DNA from: Reticulitermes speratus
Taxonomy: Eukaryota > Arthropoda > Insecta > Blattodea > Rhinotermitidae
Reading direction: 5' to 3'
Assembly (NCBI GenBank): GCA_021186555.1
Contig: JAJKFL010000039.1
Location: 18,766,733-18,830,732 of the forward strand
DNA: 64,000 bases
In this document: positions 46,909-58,600 of the stretch, one piece after another
How the letters are laid out: each line of letters begins with the position of its first letter
Numbering within the stretch: the first letter of the stretch is position 1
The notes under the pieces: generated by a model
The model's input: the letters and a program-made list of their open reading frames with translations, nothing else
Databases searched by the model: none
What the model was told of the DNA's origin: nothing
Translations under genes and position numbers: made by a program

Positions 46909-47338
46909 AATGTTTTGTTCTCTGTCTCCCCTTTCTCCTTTCAGCCCCTTTGGTTTTCTTCATTTTCTGATATATTCCATCATTGCACCCTTTTTACCAG
47001 CCTTCAAACATTAATGTTCCTTTCTGTTTGTCTTTGTGCAGCCTTCTTTCCTTTTTAATTCTTCGTTCTGTTCATTAAACTTTCTCCTTTCACTTCTTGG
47101 CGTTTCTTCGTTTGATCAAATTTTTTGTTCTGTCTCCTTTTTCTCCCTTCAGCCCTCTTTTTTTCATTTTCTGACATATTACTTTGTCCCCTCATTGCAT
47201 CCTTTTTTATCATGCCTTCAAATTTTCATGTTCCTTTCTGTTTGTCTTTTTGCAACCACCTTTCCTTTTTAATTCTTGCTTCCTTTCCTTAAACTTTCTC
47301 CCTTCACTCCCTCAGTGTTTCTTTGTTTGATCAACTCA
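46909..47338 (+). repeat. Tandem duplication, 214 bp period, pyrimidine-rich
   Basis: Unit 1 (about 46909-47123) and unit 2 (about 47124-47338) share 'ttcctttctgtttgtcttt' (47017, 47231), 'tttcctttttaattctt' and 'tttgtttgatcaa'-type words at a spacing of 214-215. Divergence is moderate. Confidence 0.85.
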
Positions 47339-47927
47339 TTATGTTTCTTACTTTCTCCATTTGTACTTTATATACTACTATTTTTAATGAATGCATCTTC
47401 ATTAGTCTTCATTCCTTTCCATATTTTATCATCTCATTTCATTTCGCTCCTTGTTTTTATTTCTTCCTGTTTTCCTTTATCTGCCTTTTGTCTTCTACCC
47501 AGCTTCATCTGTCGTTAAAACTTCTGTGCACTTTTATTTTCCTCTATTCAGATGTTTCATTTTTCATCATTTTGACCTTTGCTTCTGTATTTCTCTTTTC
47601 AGTTTGTGTGCTTTCACTTTCTTCAATGCACATTTCACATTGTTTTGTGGCTTCTGTTTTGTCAATTCTTTCCACTTGTATTTTACATTTTCCATCCCCA
47701 ATTTGGAGACTACCCATGCTTGCACTGTGTGTATATGTTTTGGCATAAAATTCTGAGCCAAAAATAAAGTAATAGATTTTCCTCAAACTACAAATTGTGC
47801 TATTAAGTACAGTGAAACCTCTATCCATCGTTTTTCAGGGGGATGGAAAACAAAAACGATACATACGGGGAAACGATAGTACCGGGAACCATTAAAATTA
47901 TAGATAAAAACAATTTAATCATTATTA

Positions 47928-48485
47928 TTACTTCTTGCTGAGAAAATCTTTCATTGACGTTTGTTTTGAGCAAACTTTACTCCTCAATTCAAAGTACGAT
48001 TTTTCAAGGCCTAGAACACTTTCACGATCACTGTCACTCGTGCTGTGCGCATAAAAGAAAGATTTTACTTTCATCAGCGCTTCATGCGTCTCAGCAAAGC
48101 TCGGCACAACTTCGGGTTCGCCAGCTTCTCCTTCTTTGCCCTCCACACTCCCGGACGCCACGAGGCTCACGCACAGCTCCTGCACTGTTTCTAAACCACA
48201 GGTTGCCATGTGACTGTCCACAGAGACGTAGTCCTCGAATTTATCTTTGTTCATGCCACTGAACTTTTCCCAGTCTTGGCGGAAATCATCGTCATTGTTG
48301 GTCAATACGACGTCACTATCACCTGAAGATTGTCCCTGCATGTAACCAGCATTCCGAAAACAATTTTCTATTGTCTGCTGGGTTACTTGTTGCAAGGCTG
48401 CCACAGTGTAGTGCAAAGCTTCCAACACGTTTATCTTCTTTTTCGTATCTTTGCCTGCATCCATTAAGCAAACAGCTGTTTGCAC
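47928..48485 (-). pseudogene. Tigger transposase, C-terminal tail
   Basis: 185 codons: KINVLEALHYTVAALQQVT, QQTIENCFRNAGYM, then an acidic stretch ending MKDFLSKK. This is the family's tail after the DDE domain, and is out of frame with the catalytic half by one indel. The open length suggests that the element is not very old. Confidence 0.8.
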
Positions 48486-48507
48486 GAGGCGTTTTCTATA
48501 AAGCTGC

Positions 48508-48930
48508 TTATAACACTTTTATTACCCATAAATCAAGGGGCTGGAGCACACTTGTACAATTTGCCGGGTACCATATGACTTTTACATTTCTTAGAAATGA
48601 TGTATCCTTTGGATGTGCGGCACAATTGTCCACAAAGAGGAGAATGTTCCTGTTTTGCGCACCCATACTTGCGTCTAATGAACGCAGAAATGAAGAAAAA
48701 ATGTCTGTGGTCATCCACGCTTTATTGTTCGCGTGGTATGTGGCGGGTAATTTTTTTACATTCTTGAAACATCGCGGTTTCGGAGATTTTCCAATAGCAA
48801 TCGGCACTTGTTTGTCACTTCCATTACTGTTAACACAAAGTAAAACAGTAATTCTGTCTTTACAGTTTTTCCCGCCATGACAAGACTCTAAGAAAGCACT
48901 AAGAAAGCAATATACGCGCGCGCAGCGCAC
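48508..48930 (-). pseudogene. Tigger transposase, catalytic half
   Basis: It reads CHGGKNCKDRITVLLCVNSN, KSPKPRCFKNVKKLPATY, KAWMTTDIFSSFLRSLD, then ILLFVDNCAAHPKDTS (the second catalytic Asp in VDNC) and SVLQPLDLWVIKVL, all Tigger (TIGD) landmarks. The frame stops after VIKVL. A +/-1 shift is needed to continue into the downstream frame at 48485 (YRKRLVQTAV). The usual QG of LQP.DQGVI is changed to LW. Confidence 0.88.
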
Positions 48931-49083
48931 TAAACCATCGCTTCAAACTTAAAAAAAAAACTATCAATACGGGAAAATGTTGCGTCAGTACCGTGATTTT
49001 TCAACGATTGATGCGGGAAAACGAGTTCGAGGAACGACGGAGGCGGGAAAAAGACGGGAACGATGGAACAAGGTTCCACTGTA

Positions 49084-51190
49084 CTGGATACAAGATGTGT
49101 GTTTCACTTTCGTCCACCCCGTCTCCTGTGCAATGGGTATTGGATAACGAATGAAATAATTTCTGTTAATTTATCAAGAATATATTTGTGTCGATAAAAG
49201 GATCCAGTAACTTTCTATTAAAGACGAAGCGATCTACGTCACTATGAGCAACTGATGCACACTCAAAGCAGTTTCAGACAATCTGCCCTGTGCACACTTT
49301 CCTTTGTGCAAAGAACCCTCCTCTCTTAGAAACCATAATGCTCAAAATGTCAAGCAGCCTTTGTCTACTTGAAATTCCCTTCTTCCTCATTCCTGCTCTA
49401 TCTAAGGTAATTCTGTTAATGGATAACATAAGCTTCCTATAGTCCACTATTCATATGAGTCTGCAAATCAATTATGTACAGGCTTTCAATCTTACAACTG
49501 CACAAAATCTGTTTCTTGTGCTCCCAGTTATCAATGCCAGTATTACAGATGCATTCCTGCTGCCAGTGAGTTAATATGAACACACTTAAGTATAACCTTA
49601 AATGCATTATTCTGCTGTACAAATATATAACCATGACTGCAAGTTTATGAGAAATTATTTCCAGTTTTGATGACAAGAGCAGAAGAGTAACGGTATTTTC
49701 AAACACTGAAATTTTTAAGACGCAGCTGTTGTACAGAAACATATAACGAGGCTGTAAAGGACATGTTTAACTTGCTGTATACACCACACTTGGTCCATAG
49801 CAAAGTGATCTTTGTCTGACTGTGTAGTTCTATTTCTTCACAACATCATGCTCAACAAAGCATAACACAGCCTCAATTATCCAATTTGCTCTGTGATGTG
49901 ACGCGTGTTGGAAAGGTAATCCCTGACACTTTGAGGAATCATAGCGCCAGCAGTCCAAGAAGACTACTAGACCTGAAGATGAGACACTTTCAAATGTCAG
50001 GAACAACACAGCATCCCATCCCAGAAGACTTGCAACTTCAGCAATGCCATTGTGGGAACCTCAAATCTTGCATATCTCGAGCTTACTTAACAGCACTTCA
50101 ACCATCTTGGGCTGTACACAGAATAACTCATTGAAACAGACACTTTCATGGAAATATATTCCTCAATGAGTATATAAACTAATGTGATTATATAACATTT
50201 ATTACCCAAAAACAAACCTTGCAAGTAGCTTCTGACATTAGTCACATCTTGGTCACAGATCGTGTACAGCTGAACTCTTCACGTGCTCCTTGCTCAAGTC
50301 AGACAGCAGCTTCTTCACATATGTTACTCTGCCCCTAAAATAAATAGCAATATGTGTAAGATTATTCTCAACTTTGCAACAATAAAACCACTACTCCACC
50401 AGCGACAGCTTTTATACATTTAGTGAACAAATATACTTACTGAATTTTCTGAGACATACTGCACAATCTTAGTTTTTTTCTCTACAAAATGCCACATACT
50501 TCATATGTTATCATTTTTGGTACATAAAATATTCACATTTTACATACAGGGTGCACTAAAATTTGAATGTCCAAATTCATTGCCAAACAGTTTAAATAAA
50601 GTATACATTAACCTTTATCCTACCATGGTGGGTATTTAAGTTTTAGCGCATGGTTTATACAAAAACTTAGTACTAGTTGAACAAAATAAAAAAAAAAAAA
50701 AAAATTATGAAATAGCACTTTGTGGAAAATACAGCAAAGATTATGCAGCATATCTTATAAATGCAGTAAATTTCCTTGTTGCCCAAATATATAAAATTAA
50801 TTTCTAGGGGTATTTTCCCATTTGTTCATGTATGTAAACACGGGTCTTTAAAATGTTAAAAATCTAACACAAGGCAATTAAGCTCTGAACAATGCAGTGC
50901 CTACAGATGTTCTGTATGACATGCTCACATACAGCAACACAGTCTAGCCACCACACATGCAACACCTCCTCCAATTAGTTGCGTGCACCTCTCAGACCTA
51001 CTTTATGTATTATTTTTTTATGTATTACATTATAACCTCTGCAACGTGCAATGTTTAAGGTTACAGCTGCCAGAATTTTGGAAATACTTTGTGCCTTCTT
51101 TATTCAGAAACTGACATTCCTTTTCAAGAGACAGCCCTCTCTACTTGACACCAAATGCTAATACACTATTGGTTTTCTTTCAAACTAAGT
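49084..51190. other. Intergenic DNA
   Basis: Apart from the dispersed repeat at 49900-50085, it holds AT-rich sequence with an A run near 50687-50704 and no recognised exon. Confidence 0.45.
49900..50085 (+). repeat. Dispersed retroelement fragment
   Basis: It reads RRLLDLKMRHFQMSGTTQ, HPIPEDLQLQQCHCGNLKSC, a phrase I recall from repeat-derived transcripts in insects and similar to the 37275 frame. It is a second copy of that family. Confidence 0.55.
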
Positions 51191-51203
51191 AAACAGCAAT
51201 GTG

Positions 51204-51580
51204 GCCTACTTAAACTGAGCAGGCATCAACTAAGATTGATAGTTGCATTCCTCACAGGCCATGCTCCAGTGAGGAAGCACCTGAATATTATGGGCCTCTT
51301 TGATGCAGATCCAACCTGCACATTTTGCAGGTCGGAGACTGAAACTGTGTACCATATTATTTGTTGTTGTGAGGCGTTGGCTCGTCAACGCTATAAGTAC
51401 TTTGGGAAGCTATTTGCTGAACCAAAAGATATAAGCATGGCTTCATTAAAAGACCTGTGTCTCTTCGTTAGAGGCACAGGGCTAATGAACCAGTGCTGAA
51501 TGGAATACTTAGGACTGCACAATAAGCCTAAGGCTGCAGTGCATCCGGAGCTTCTGCCGACGGGCCCTTTGAAGAAGAAG
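51204..51580 (+). mobile_element. 5'-truncated LINE with 13 bp target duplication
   Basis: AAACAGCAATGTG flanks the insert (51191-51203 and 51581-51593). The insert encodes GLLKLSRHQLRLIVAFLTGH, APVRKHLNIMGLF, CTFCRSETETVYHIICCCEA and LARQRYKYFGKLF, a LINE RNase H/zinc-knuckle C-terminus, ending at TGA 51497-51499. A short 3' UTR finishes in (GAA)n. There are no breaks in the retained frame, so it is a young insertion. Confidence 0.9.
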
Positions 51581-51624
51581 AAACAGCAATGTGACTGTGT
51601 TAACCTACCAACCAGAATATTCCA

Positions 51625-53945
51625 CTTCTAAACATAAGGCTATACAATTCATCTGTCAGTCACAGACTTCACACCACTGACAATACAACTGGCATATTTG
51701 TGTGAAAAATTCAGAAGACCCAACAAAACAGAACACCAAACAACATTTTGTAGGAGACTAAGAAACTGGACTTGTTGCTCTTCTTCAAAGTCCATATCAC
51801 TTCCTGCTTGTCATGGTAATAATGATTTATTCAAAGAGTAAAGAATTAACATGTACCAAGTGAATGTGTTTGTCTTATACCTATGGTGCACAGTAAATCA
51901 CCTGCCTGAGGTGCACTGTGGGTACTAATACACTATCTACAAACTTGACTGGCATGTGTGGTAATGGGAGCAACAAATACAAAGCTACCTAAGATATACA
52001 ATCTTAGAAACAGTTAACGAGTTATAAGACAGTAAAAGACCCATTTAACAAAGACTCGTATAATGAAACTTCTTCGGAAAATGAGCATACTCGATCAAAA
52101 CTTCTGATGAACGACACTCTTAGTGCTAAATATACTTACCAAATTTATCACACACCACAAAACATACTATGAAGACACCAAAACCCTCTCCAACTTATAC
52201 ATGATTAAAACATAACAAAAGAGCAGAGTAACTTCTCAATGCTTCAATAATGGAGCCACAATCTACTGTAGCATCAGAAAATAGGTTTACTCACTGCTCA
52301 GATCTACAAGGGTGGAAGGCAGGGTTAACAAAATACAAAGCTTTAAAACTTGAGGTTAAAATAAATACTAGATCATCAGAAACTGAAGAGCTATAGCCCA
52401 CAGTTCAAGTATCAGAACAAGGATTTCTTCTACACATCACATCATCCAGGCTGGTTGTCAGGTTCCACACATCCACTCACCCACACATTTACACTCACGC
52501 TAAACACGTACCTAACACTACCATTGTGCGTAGGCAAGCATACTGCTGAAGATCGGCATGGAGTTTTATCCTCATACCACCCACATGCCTTCAGGATGTG
52601 ACTCTCGGGCGACAGGACTAGAGTGCTTTGCTTTCTTTCATCAATCGGTATCTGACAAGTTCATGTGGTTACCATTTTGTGAATTCTTGAATATGGGGTT
52701 GGAGCCCATGCAAACAGACTACAGAAACTGAATGGTGAGAGGTGGGAATGAACATGATCAGATGTATCTTAACCCTCATCATATTACACAAACACTGCAA
52801 TTACAAATCCTGTTCGTTTCTTTCAGCCAAACTTTCAAAATTCTGAAGTACTCACTTATATCACACCAGTGCAGTAGAATATACTTCTCCTGTCACCTAG
52901 GATTACACACACATGAACTAAAATAAAATTGTAATCAAAATGGATATTATGTAATACACATCACATACAATGTGTACATGCAGGAAGGCACTTCCTCAGT
53001 ATGTCAGAAATAACACAAAAGGGAAAATTCCAACTGTGGAAAATGTCATATGGAATGGTTAAACAGTAGGCCTACTTACTCCCACAAGTGTCACTTTGTA
53101 TTTGACGCGTATGTACATAATGCCAAGTCACATTCCATTTAGCATGTTACCTAAGAAGCTGTAAGCTTTCCCTCCCCTCATCATACTACCATATGTCAGC
53201 TTCAAGAAGGTGCCAACTCTCGTAGTTATTTTGGAGTTAAAAGCACAATTAAAAGTAAATGACTGGCTTCAAATTAACTGGCCATGCCTTCGGAGGATAA
53301 TTATCTAGTAAAATACATTAGGAGTCACGTCACTCGGAAGCCTCCAAATATGGATATATGTAAATATATTCTGTAGAAAGTAATCGCCGACCAGCAAGGT
53401 AGTCCTCCGGACTGCAACTTGAGCAGGGACATGAACACCTCAACGTACAAACCCTATCCCGTTACACAATCTGGTTGACGGCCGACAAAGTGCCATCAGT
53501 ACAAACGTGATCACACTTAGGTTTACTGAGGCCGGAAAATTTACTCTTCTCTTACACCTACCTGAAGTGCCACAAGGCACAGCACGCGTGAAAATTGCCG
53601 TATTATTCCTCGGCAACATGTTTTGACTAGGTTCACCTGACACTTTGGGCTACCCATAAAAATGTAGTTACTGCCTTCTTTCCCTGCCACCAAGTTTTAA
53701 CAATGAACATTCTATATGGGTGCAATGTCACTTCCCCCTTACCTTCAGAATGCATAGACCCCAATATTCATTCCAAACTTCTTGACACATATCGCAGGAC
53801 CTCAGGAGTAACATTTTTGATTTATAACACACTTACACGCACTATTACGTTACTTACCCGTATTGTAAGAAACACGACAGCTCCTTACAAAATGGCGACG
53901 ACAAATATGGCTGTGTGCGTCACGGGTTAGAGATACGTCCCTCAA
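51625..53945. repeat. Paralogous segment, copy 2 (partner 32360-33840)
   Basis: It is in the same orientation as copy 1 and longer, with extra sequence at about 52140-52310 and 52920-53560. Its right end (about 53880-53935) is CpG-rich and contains 'aaaatggcgacgacaaatatgg', resembling a gene start or promoter; on the minus strand an ATG-led stretch at 53615 runs to a possible donor (CTTCAG|GTAGGT near 53563). No complete gene could be built. Confidence 0.65.
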
Positions 53946-55399
53946 TTCTCGGATGACAGTACCACCCACAGATTAACTACTAGGTACCACCACTGTGTAT
54001 ATGTGCAAAATGTAAACCTGTAACAGGATGTTCCCGATTTCTCTGATGCGTTTAAATCATAATTTTCCTAATATTATAAATTTTAAATTCATGCAGTTAT
54101 GTTAAAACAGAAAGTTTTGTAATGTTGTGAAAATAATTGGGGCGTGTTTAGCCCTTATCCGTGGTCTTGGCTTGTAATGAAAAATTAACTTCCCTTTTAC
54201 GGGCTACCGGCACCAAATGCCATCAGACATATTCGCTTTTTCCTTACGGTCATCATACGTGGTCTTACAAGTGGAAACACTGCTACTGAAATCCTTCTAA
54301 ATGTTGTTACAATAGGTCCACATGCCCTAACCTGTGCGGACAAAGCAGGAATGAACACAAATCTCCGTAACTGTTACACTCATTAGTACAAACAAGCATT
54401 TAAAAACATATATTTTATGCACTGTATAAACTATTCCCACTGAAGGTAATTCGTTATGTAGCACCTTTTCATACAATTAAAACTGCCATATGATACACTG
54501 AAAATTGCTGGATGTGACAGTAATGAGGACAGTTTCTCACAATTCTTGCTATAAATAATTCAAGTATGATTAGAGTTGTGGACTATTCTGACATTCAACC
54601 ATTCCTGTAAATATTTACCTCTGTGCACTTCAATTGTTCATAACTTCTCACAAAACATTTTTTTGGAACACAAGCACTTACCATCACTCCACATCCCTCA
54701 TTATTAAGCAATGTGACATCACCACCTCATCGTGTAAAGCACTGAAACTACTTCCACTGTTGGAAATCCACTGTCATTAAAATCTAAAATTATACAAGTA
54801 GTTTGCTCATGTTATGAGTCCAAAAGATGTGTTGCTACTTGTATTCAAAATTTCCCACTTATTTCACAATACGATTGGATCAAACTCTACATGGTTGGAC
54901 CAAGGATAACACTTAGGGAAGTCATAAGCTGTTGATTTTAGTCACTGCAATTCATTGGGTCTTTTTAATATCAACATTGTCGTCCCATCTGTATGTCATA
55001 TTCTCCACATAGCCTCTTCTCTTTAGATTTCATCACTAAATTATGTAGTCAATTTATAACTGAGATAAGAAATAGACTATTTGCCTATTTCTTGTCTCAG
55101 ATATAAATTCCATCTGTGATTATCTTAGCATTTCATTCAACATTATACAGGCTCTGCAACAAAATTTAATAATGACAGGATATGCAAGTGGTCACCATAA
55201 CTGGTCTAGTAAAATTCCATAGTCTCAGCTCTCCTACAAGGTGGTATTTGACAGTGTTTGGTTGTTAAACAGTGGAGGGCACCTTCAATCCAGACTTTTT
55301 ATTGTTTTCATAATCATGTTACAAGTCATGTGATTACATTAGGTTTCAGTAAATGCCTTGAGCTTCACATGTATATGGGTGATTCAGTGTAAAACAGCA
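53946..55399. other. Intergenic DNA between the paralogous segment and Trh
   Basis: No exon, RNA gene or transposon was recognised; AT-rich. Confidence 0.45.
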
Positions 55400-55405
55400 T
55401 TTATT
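55400..55405 (-). terminator. Possible Trh poly(A) signal
   Basis: AATAAA on the minus strand begins 19 bases past the stop codon. It is unusually close, so a later signal may be preferred. Confidence 0.35.
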
Positions 55406-55423
55406 TGGTACGTGGGAATACAT

Positions 55424-55676
55424 TCAATGTTTCTCAGTTCCTGTGATTTCGTCCTTCAGATGAATGCCAGAATGCAGGAGATTGGTAATTCCTTCTACGT
55501 CAACAGTTTCATCATGTTCATGGATCTTGCGTAAAGCATTGCTTACTATGCATAGATCACCACGCAGTTCTGATACCAGTGCTGCAATCTTCTGAGAATT
55601 GCTAAGCACCTCTATGCTTTGTGTGTAAGGGTTGTAGCGTACCCCAAATGGACGCTGGATGCGACCAGCAAATGCC
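55424..55676 (-). CDS. Trh: Trh terminal exon
   Basis: Minus-strand acceptor 'aaattgcag' above 55676. It encodes [39 protein letters not shown] and a C-terminal helix (tetramerisation region in the family), then an acidic tail ending GTEKH-TGA. The tail after NALRKI is longer than in vertebrate enzymes as I recall them. Confidence 0.93.
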
Positions 55677-58600
55677 CTGCAATTTACAGAAGTGACAACC
55701 ACATCAAAATTTTAACATATTGTAAAGCATAAAATGCAGTGTGTCCAGCTTAAAGCAGGCATTGTTGCTGCATAACAACCTTGATGCCACACTCTTCAGG
55801 GCTCAGTCCTGCATGAAAAGAACTAACACACACTGGAGAACAGAATATTATTGTGTACATTTACTGTATTATATGTTATACATATTACAGCATAGTCTGT
55901 ACTAACATAGGTACTGTTGCTCCTTTTAAAAATATAGACGACTTCCACTTGCTTCCATAGGGTTGGCAAATGCTGGTGAGGTAAGATGAGGTTGAAAATA
56001 TATTTGTGAACATGTACAAAGTCCTCACAACAACAATTTATAATAAAATCAGGAATTTCATCAAGTCTGACACATTTGGGTAATCTTAAGAGAGGTAAGG
56101 ACTTTGAAAATCTCCAAGTCAGAAACAGGAACTGCAGATGAAAAGTACATGGACACAGAATGGGAGGCGAACACCCCTGAACAGGTATTACATGTTGACA
56201 GATTGAAAGTGTTCTGCAAAAGCACCCAAAACTTCACTAAGTTAGGCTAAGTACCAAAAATCTCATGCTGAATAGGGGTGAGATTCTTTCTCCTAAATGA
56301 AGGGAATGAAGGCATGTATTTCCAAAATTTCTAGGGCTTTAAAATAGCACTAACTGAAACAGGTGTTTCTTGATCAAGAACTTAGTTGCAATTTGTTTCA
56401 TAACTTACATTTCAACTTCCTACTCTTCCTGTGCCTTTCTTCAAGAGGCAAGTAAATGGAGAATATTTCTAACAGTAAAAGCCAAATTTATATGAAACCA
56501 TACAAACGAAATACACAAATCAGGTTATCCCTGATGGATTGCTGCTTACCTCATCTTATCCTTAGCCTCCTCAAATGAGTCAGTGTAATAGTAGGCATTC
56601 TGGAATGCTGTGATGATGCACTCCTCCTGACACGTCATTGCAGGATCAAATCTTTTTATTTTTTCTGAAGCTGTCACGGCATGTCGTAGTTCAGCTACAG
56701 AGGACAGTAATCCAGCTCCATACACACGTAGCTGACCTTCTTGCTTACACAGGCCAAACTCCACAGTGAAGAAGTACAGCTACAAATATTAAAATAATAT
56801 GTGCACCTTGTCACTTTGCAAGACATAAAGTAATTATGAAAAAGACATACATTGGTATACTAAACCCAAAAATTGAGTTAATTCCGACAGCCAAGACTGT
56901 TTGAAATGTGCAGCTGTTGATTTATGCACTGAATATTTTGACTAGCACACAAATTGAAAGTTGGCTGTATGCGTTGATCAAACTTGTAGCTTCCTGAAGA
57001 TGGCCACAATGTATGGTCGAAACATGTAGGAGTATTGTATGATAAGTACAAATATTGTGCAACTAGTTGGTTGTGAAACTTGTGTGTACTGGATGGCTGT
57101 ACAGAAGATGTACAACATCAAATATTTTTGACTATCATTTTAAGAAAGAAGTTGCTATTATTTGTCATTTTGGGACTTTTGCTATTGTCCCTAGCCTTAT
57201 CTATCCTGCTATCTACATAAGTCTTAATATTGTATCATCAATACAGAGGTCATTACAGTTGATATACAAAGTCAACAGCTGAGTACTCAAAATCAAATGG
57301 AAGTAGTAGCTGCAGACCAAAGGATGTTGGTCAGTGACAACAATATCAGTCATAATATTGAACTAATTAAATTTAAAAACTACTCTGAAGTAAAGTATTT
57401 AAAACATGCAAGCAATGAAAAGCAATGTTAACTGCTAACAAAATCACATCATAAAAACCTTTTGAACGTTCTTCATATTTGTGGCTATGGACCTTAGAAG
57501 GAAGGAAAAACTATATAGGTCATTATTTTACCTGACCCATATCCTTGATCATTTACCATTATGATTCAAATTTGCCATGAGTTGGGGTCCATACATTTCA
57601 GTTCAGTACACTGCAGTACGTATTGCATTGCCTTGCCATAATTAGGGTCCACACATTTGAGTTCAATTCATTGCAGTTAATATTACATTTCCACACCACA
57701 TTTAAAGAAGGTGCCAGTTAATGTTTGTATCTGATAAAATTATTGAATAAAGTTAGGATAACTTATGAGATAATAGTCTTTTAAAATTTATAACTAAAAA
57801 CTGTTCAATTCATGAAATATTCCATGAAAGGAAAAATTGTCATGGAAAACAATCAAGTCAGAAGAGAAAGTTTGTAAGGGAACCAATTTAGGTGGTAACT
57901 GAAAACATAACAGAAAACCATATAGTCTTCTCGGGCTCACAGCCGCGTCAACTCGTTTGAATACAACGTTTCAGGGACGGAGCTAGTCCCCGAAACGTTG
58001 TGTTCAAACGAGTTGACGCGGCTGTGCGCCCGAGAAGAATATATTGAAGTATGTCGCCGCGAAAGTTTTAAAACTTATATAACAGAAAACCGTTATTAAC
58101 AGATTAATAAATGACAAGTCAGCCTACTTGTTTTTGGAATGGTTTGTTTGACTCTGTGGCAAAGCAGCCTTTAGTGATATCTTTCAAGACCTAACAACAA
58201 ATACAAATTATCTTAAGAATGAATGGATCATAGCAGCTTCAAATCATTCCTACCACAATCACTAAATTTGTGATGAACCTATTATTCCTCACACAAGAAA
58301 ACCTTGACAATGAAGCTGTTACTGCACTATAAGGAACGTACAAAATTATTTATAGTCTCATACACTATATGGCTGAGGGAAAGTTATAACAACAGCAGTG
58401 GTAAAAATTAATTTAATGATGTTGGCAGCAGGTCCTCATGATTTGCAAAAGGCATTAACATCACACACAAAATCAGGCAAAAGGATAACAAGCCAGTTAT
58501 TAAAAACGGAAATACTGTAGATCTCCTTTAGTAGTTTTTACTTACTGTGGCTAGCTTCTCCACATCCTCATCTGTGGCTCCCAGTGAAGCAAGTCCCAGC

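Larger units (their letters stand above)
45830..47780 (+). repeat. Pyrimidine-rich tract of about 2 kb
   Basis: The plus strand is dominated by C and T (words such as ttcctttct, tttctccc) apart from the retroposon at 46478-46820. A poly-C run of 20 lies at 46220-46239. Open frames here translate to F/L/S/C-rich strings and are composition artefacts. It contains the 214 bp tandem duplication at 46909-47338. Confidence 0.8.
47810..49081 (-). mobile_element. Tigger-type (pogo) DNA transposon, internally deleted, both ends present
   Basis: Terminal inverted repeats CAGTG[AG]AACCT..TCCATCGTT (about 23 bp, roughly four mismatches) begin at 47810 and end at 49081, flanked by TA (47808-47809, 49082-49083). 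The minus strand encodes the second half of a DDE transposase (48508-48930) and its C-terminal tail (47928-48485). The N-terminal CENPB-type DNA-binding domains and the first catalytic Asp are missing, so a deletion has removed the 5' half. The 1,272 bp element could only move with a helper. Confidence 0.92.

Noticed and set aside
45968-47767. Many overlapping open frames encoding F/L/S/C-rich, membrane-protein-like strings
   Set aside because: They arise from a pyrimidine-rich strand lacking stop codons; they overlap in all frames and have no start context, domain or splice signals.
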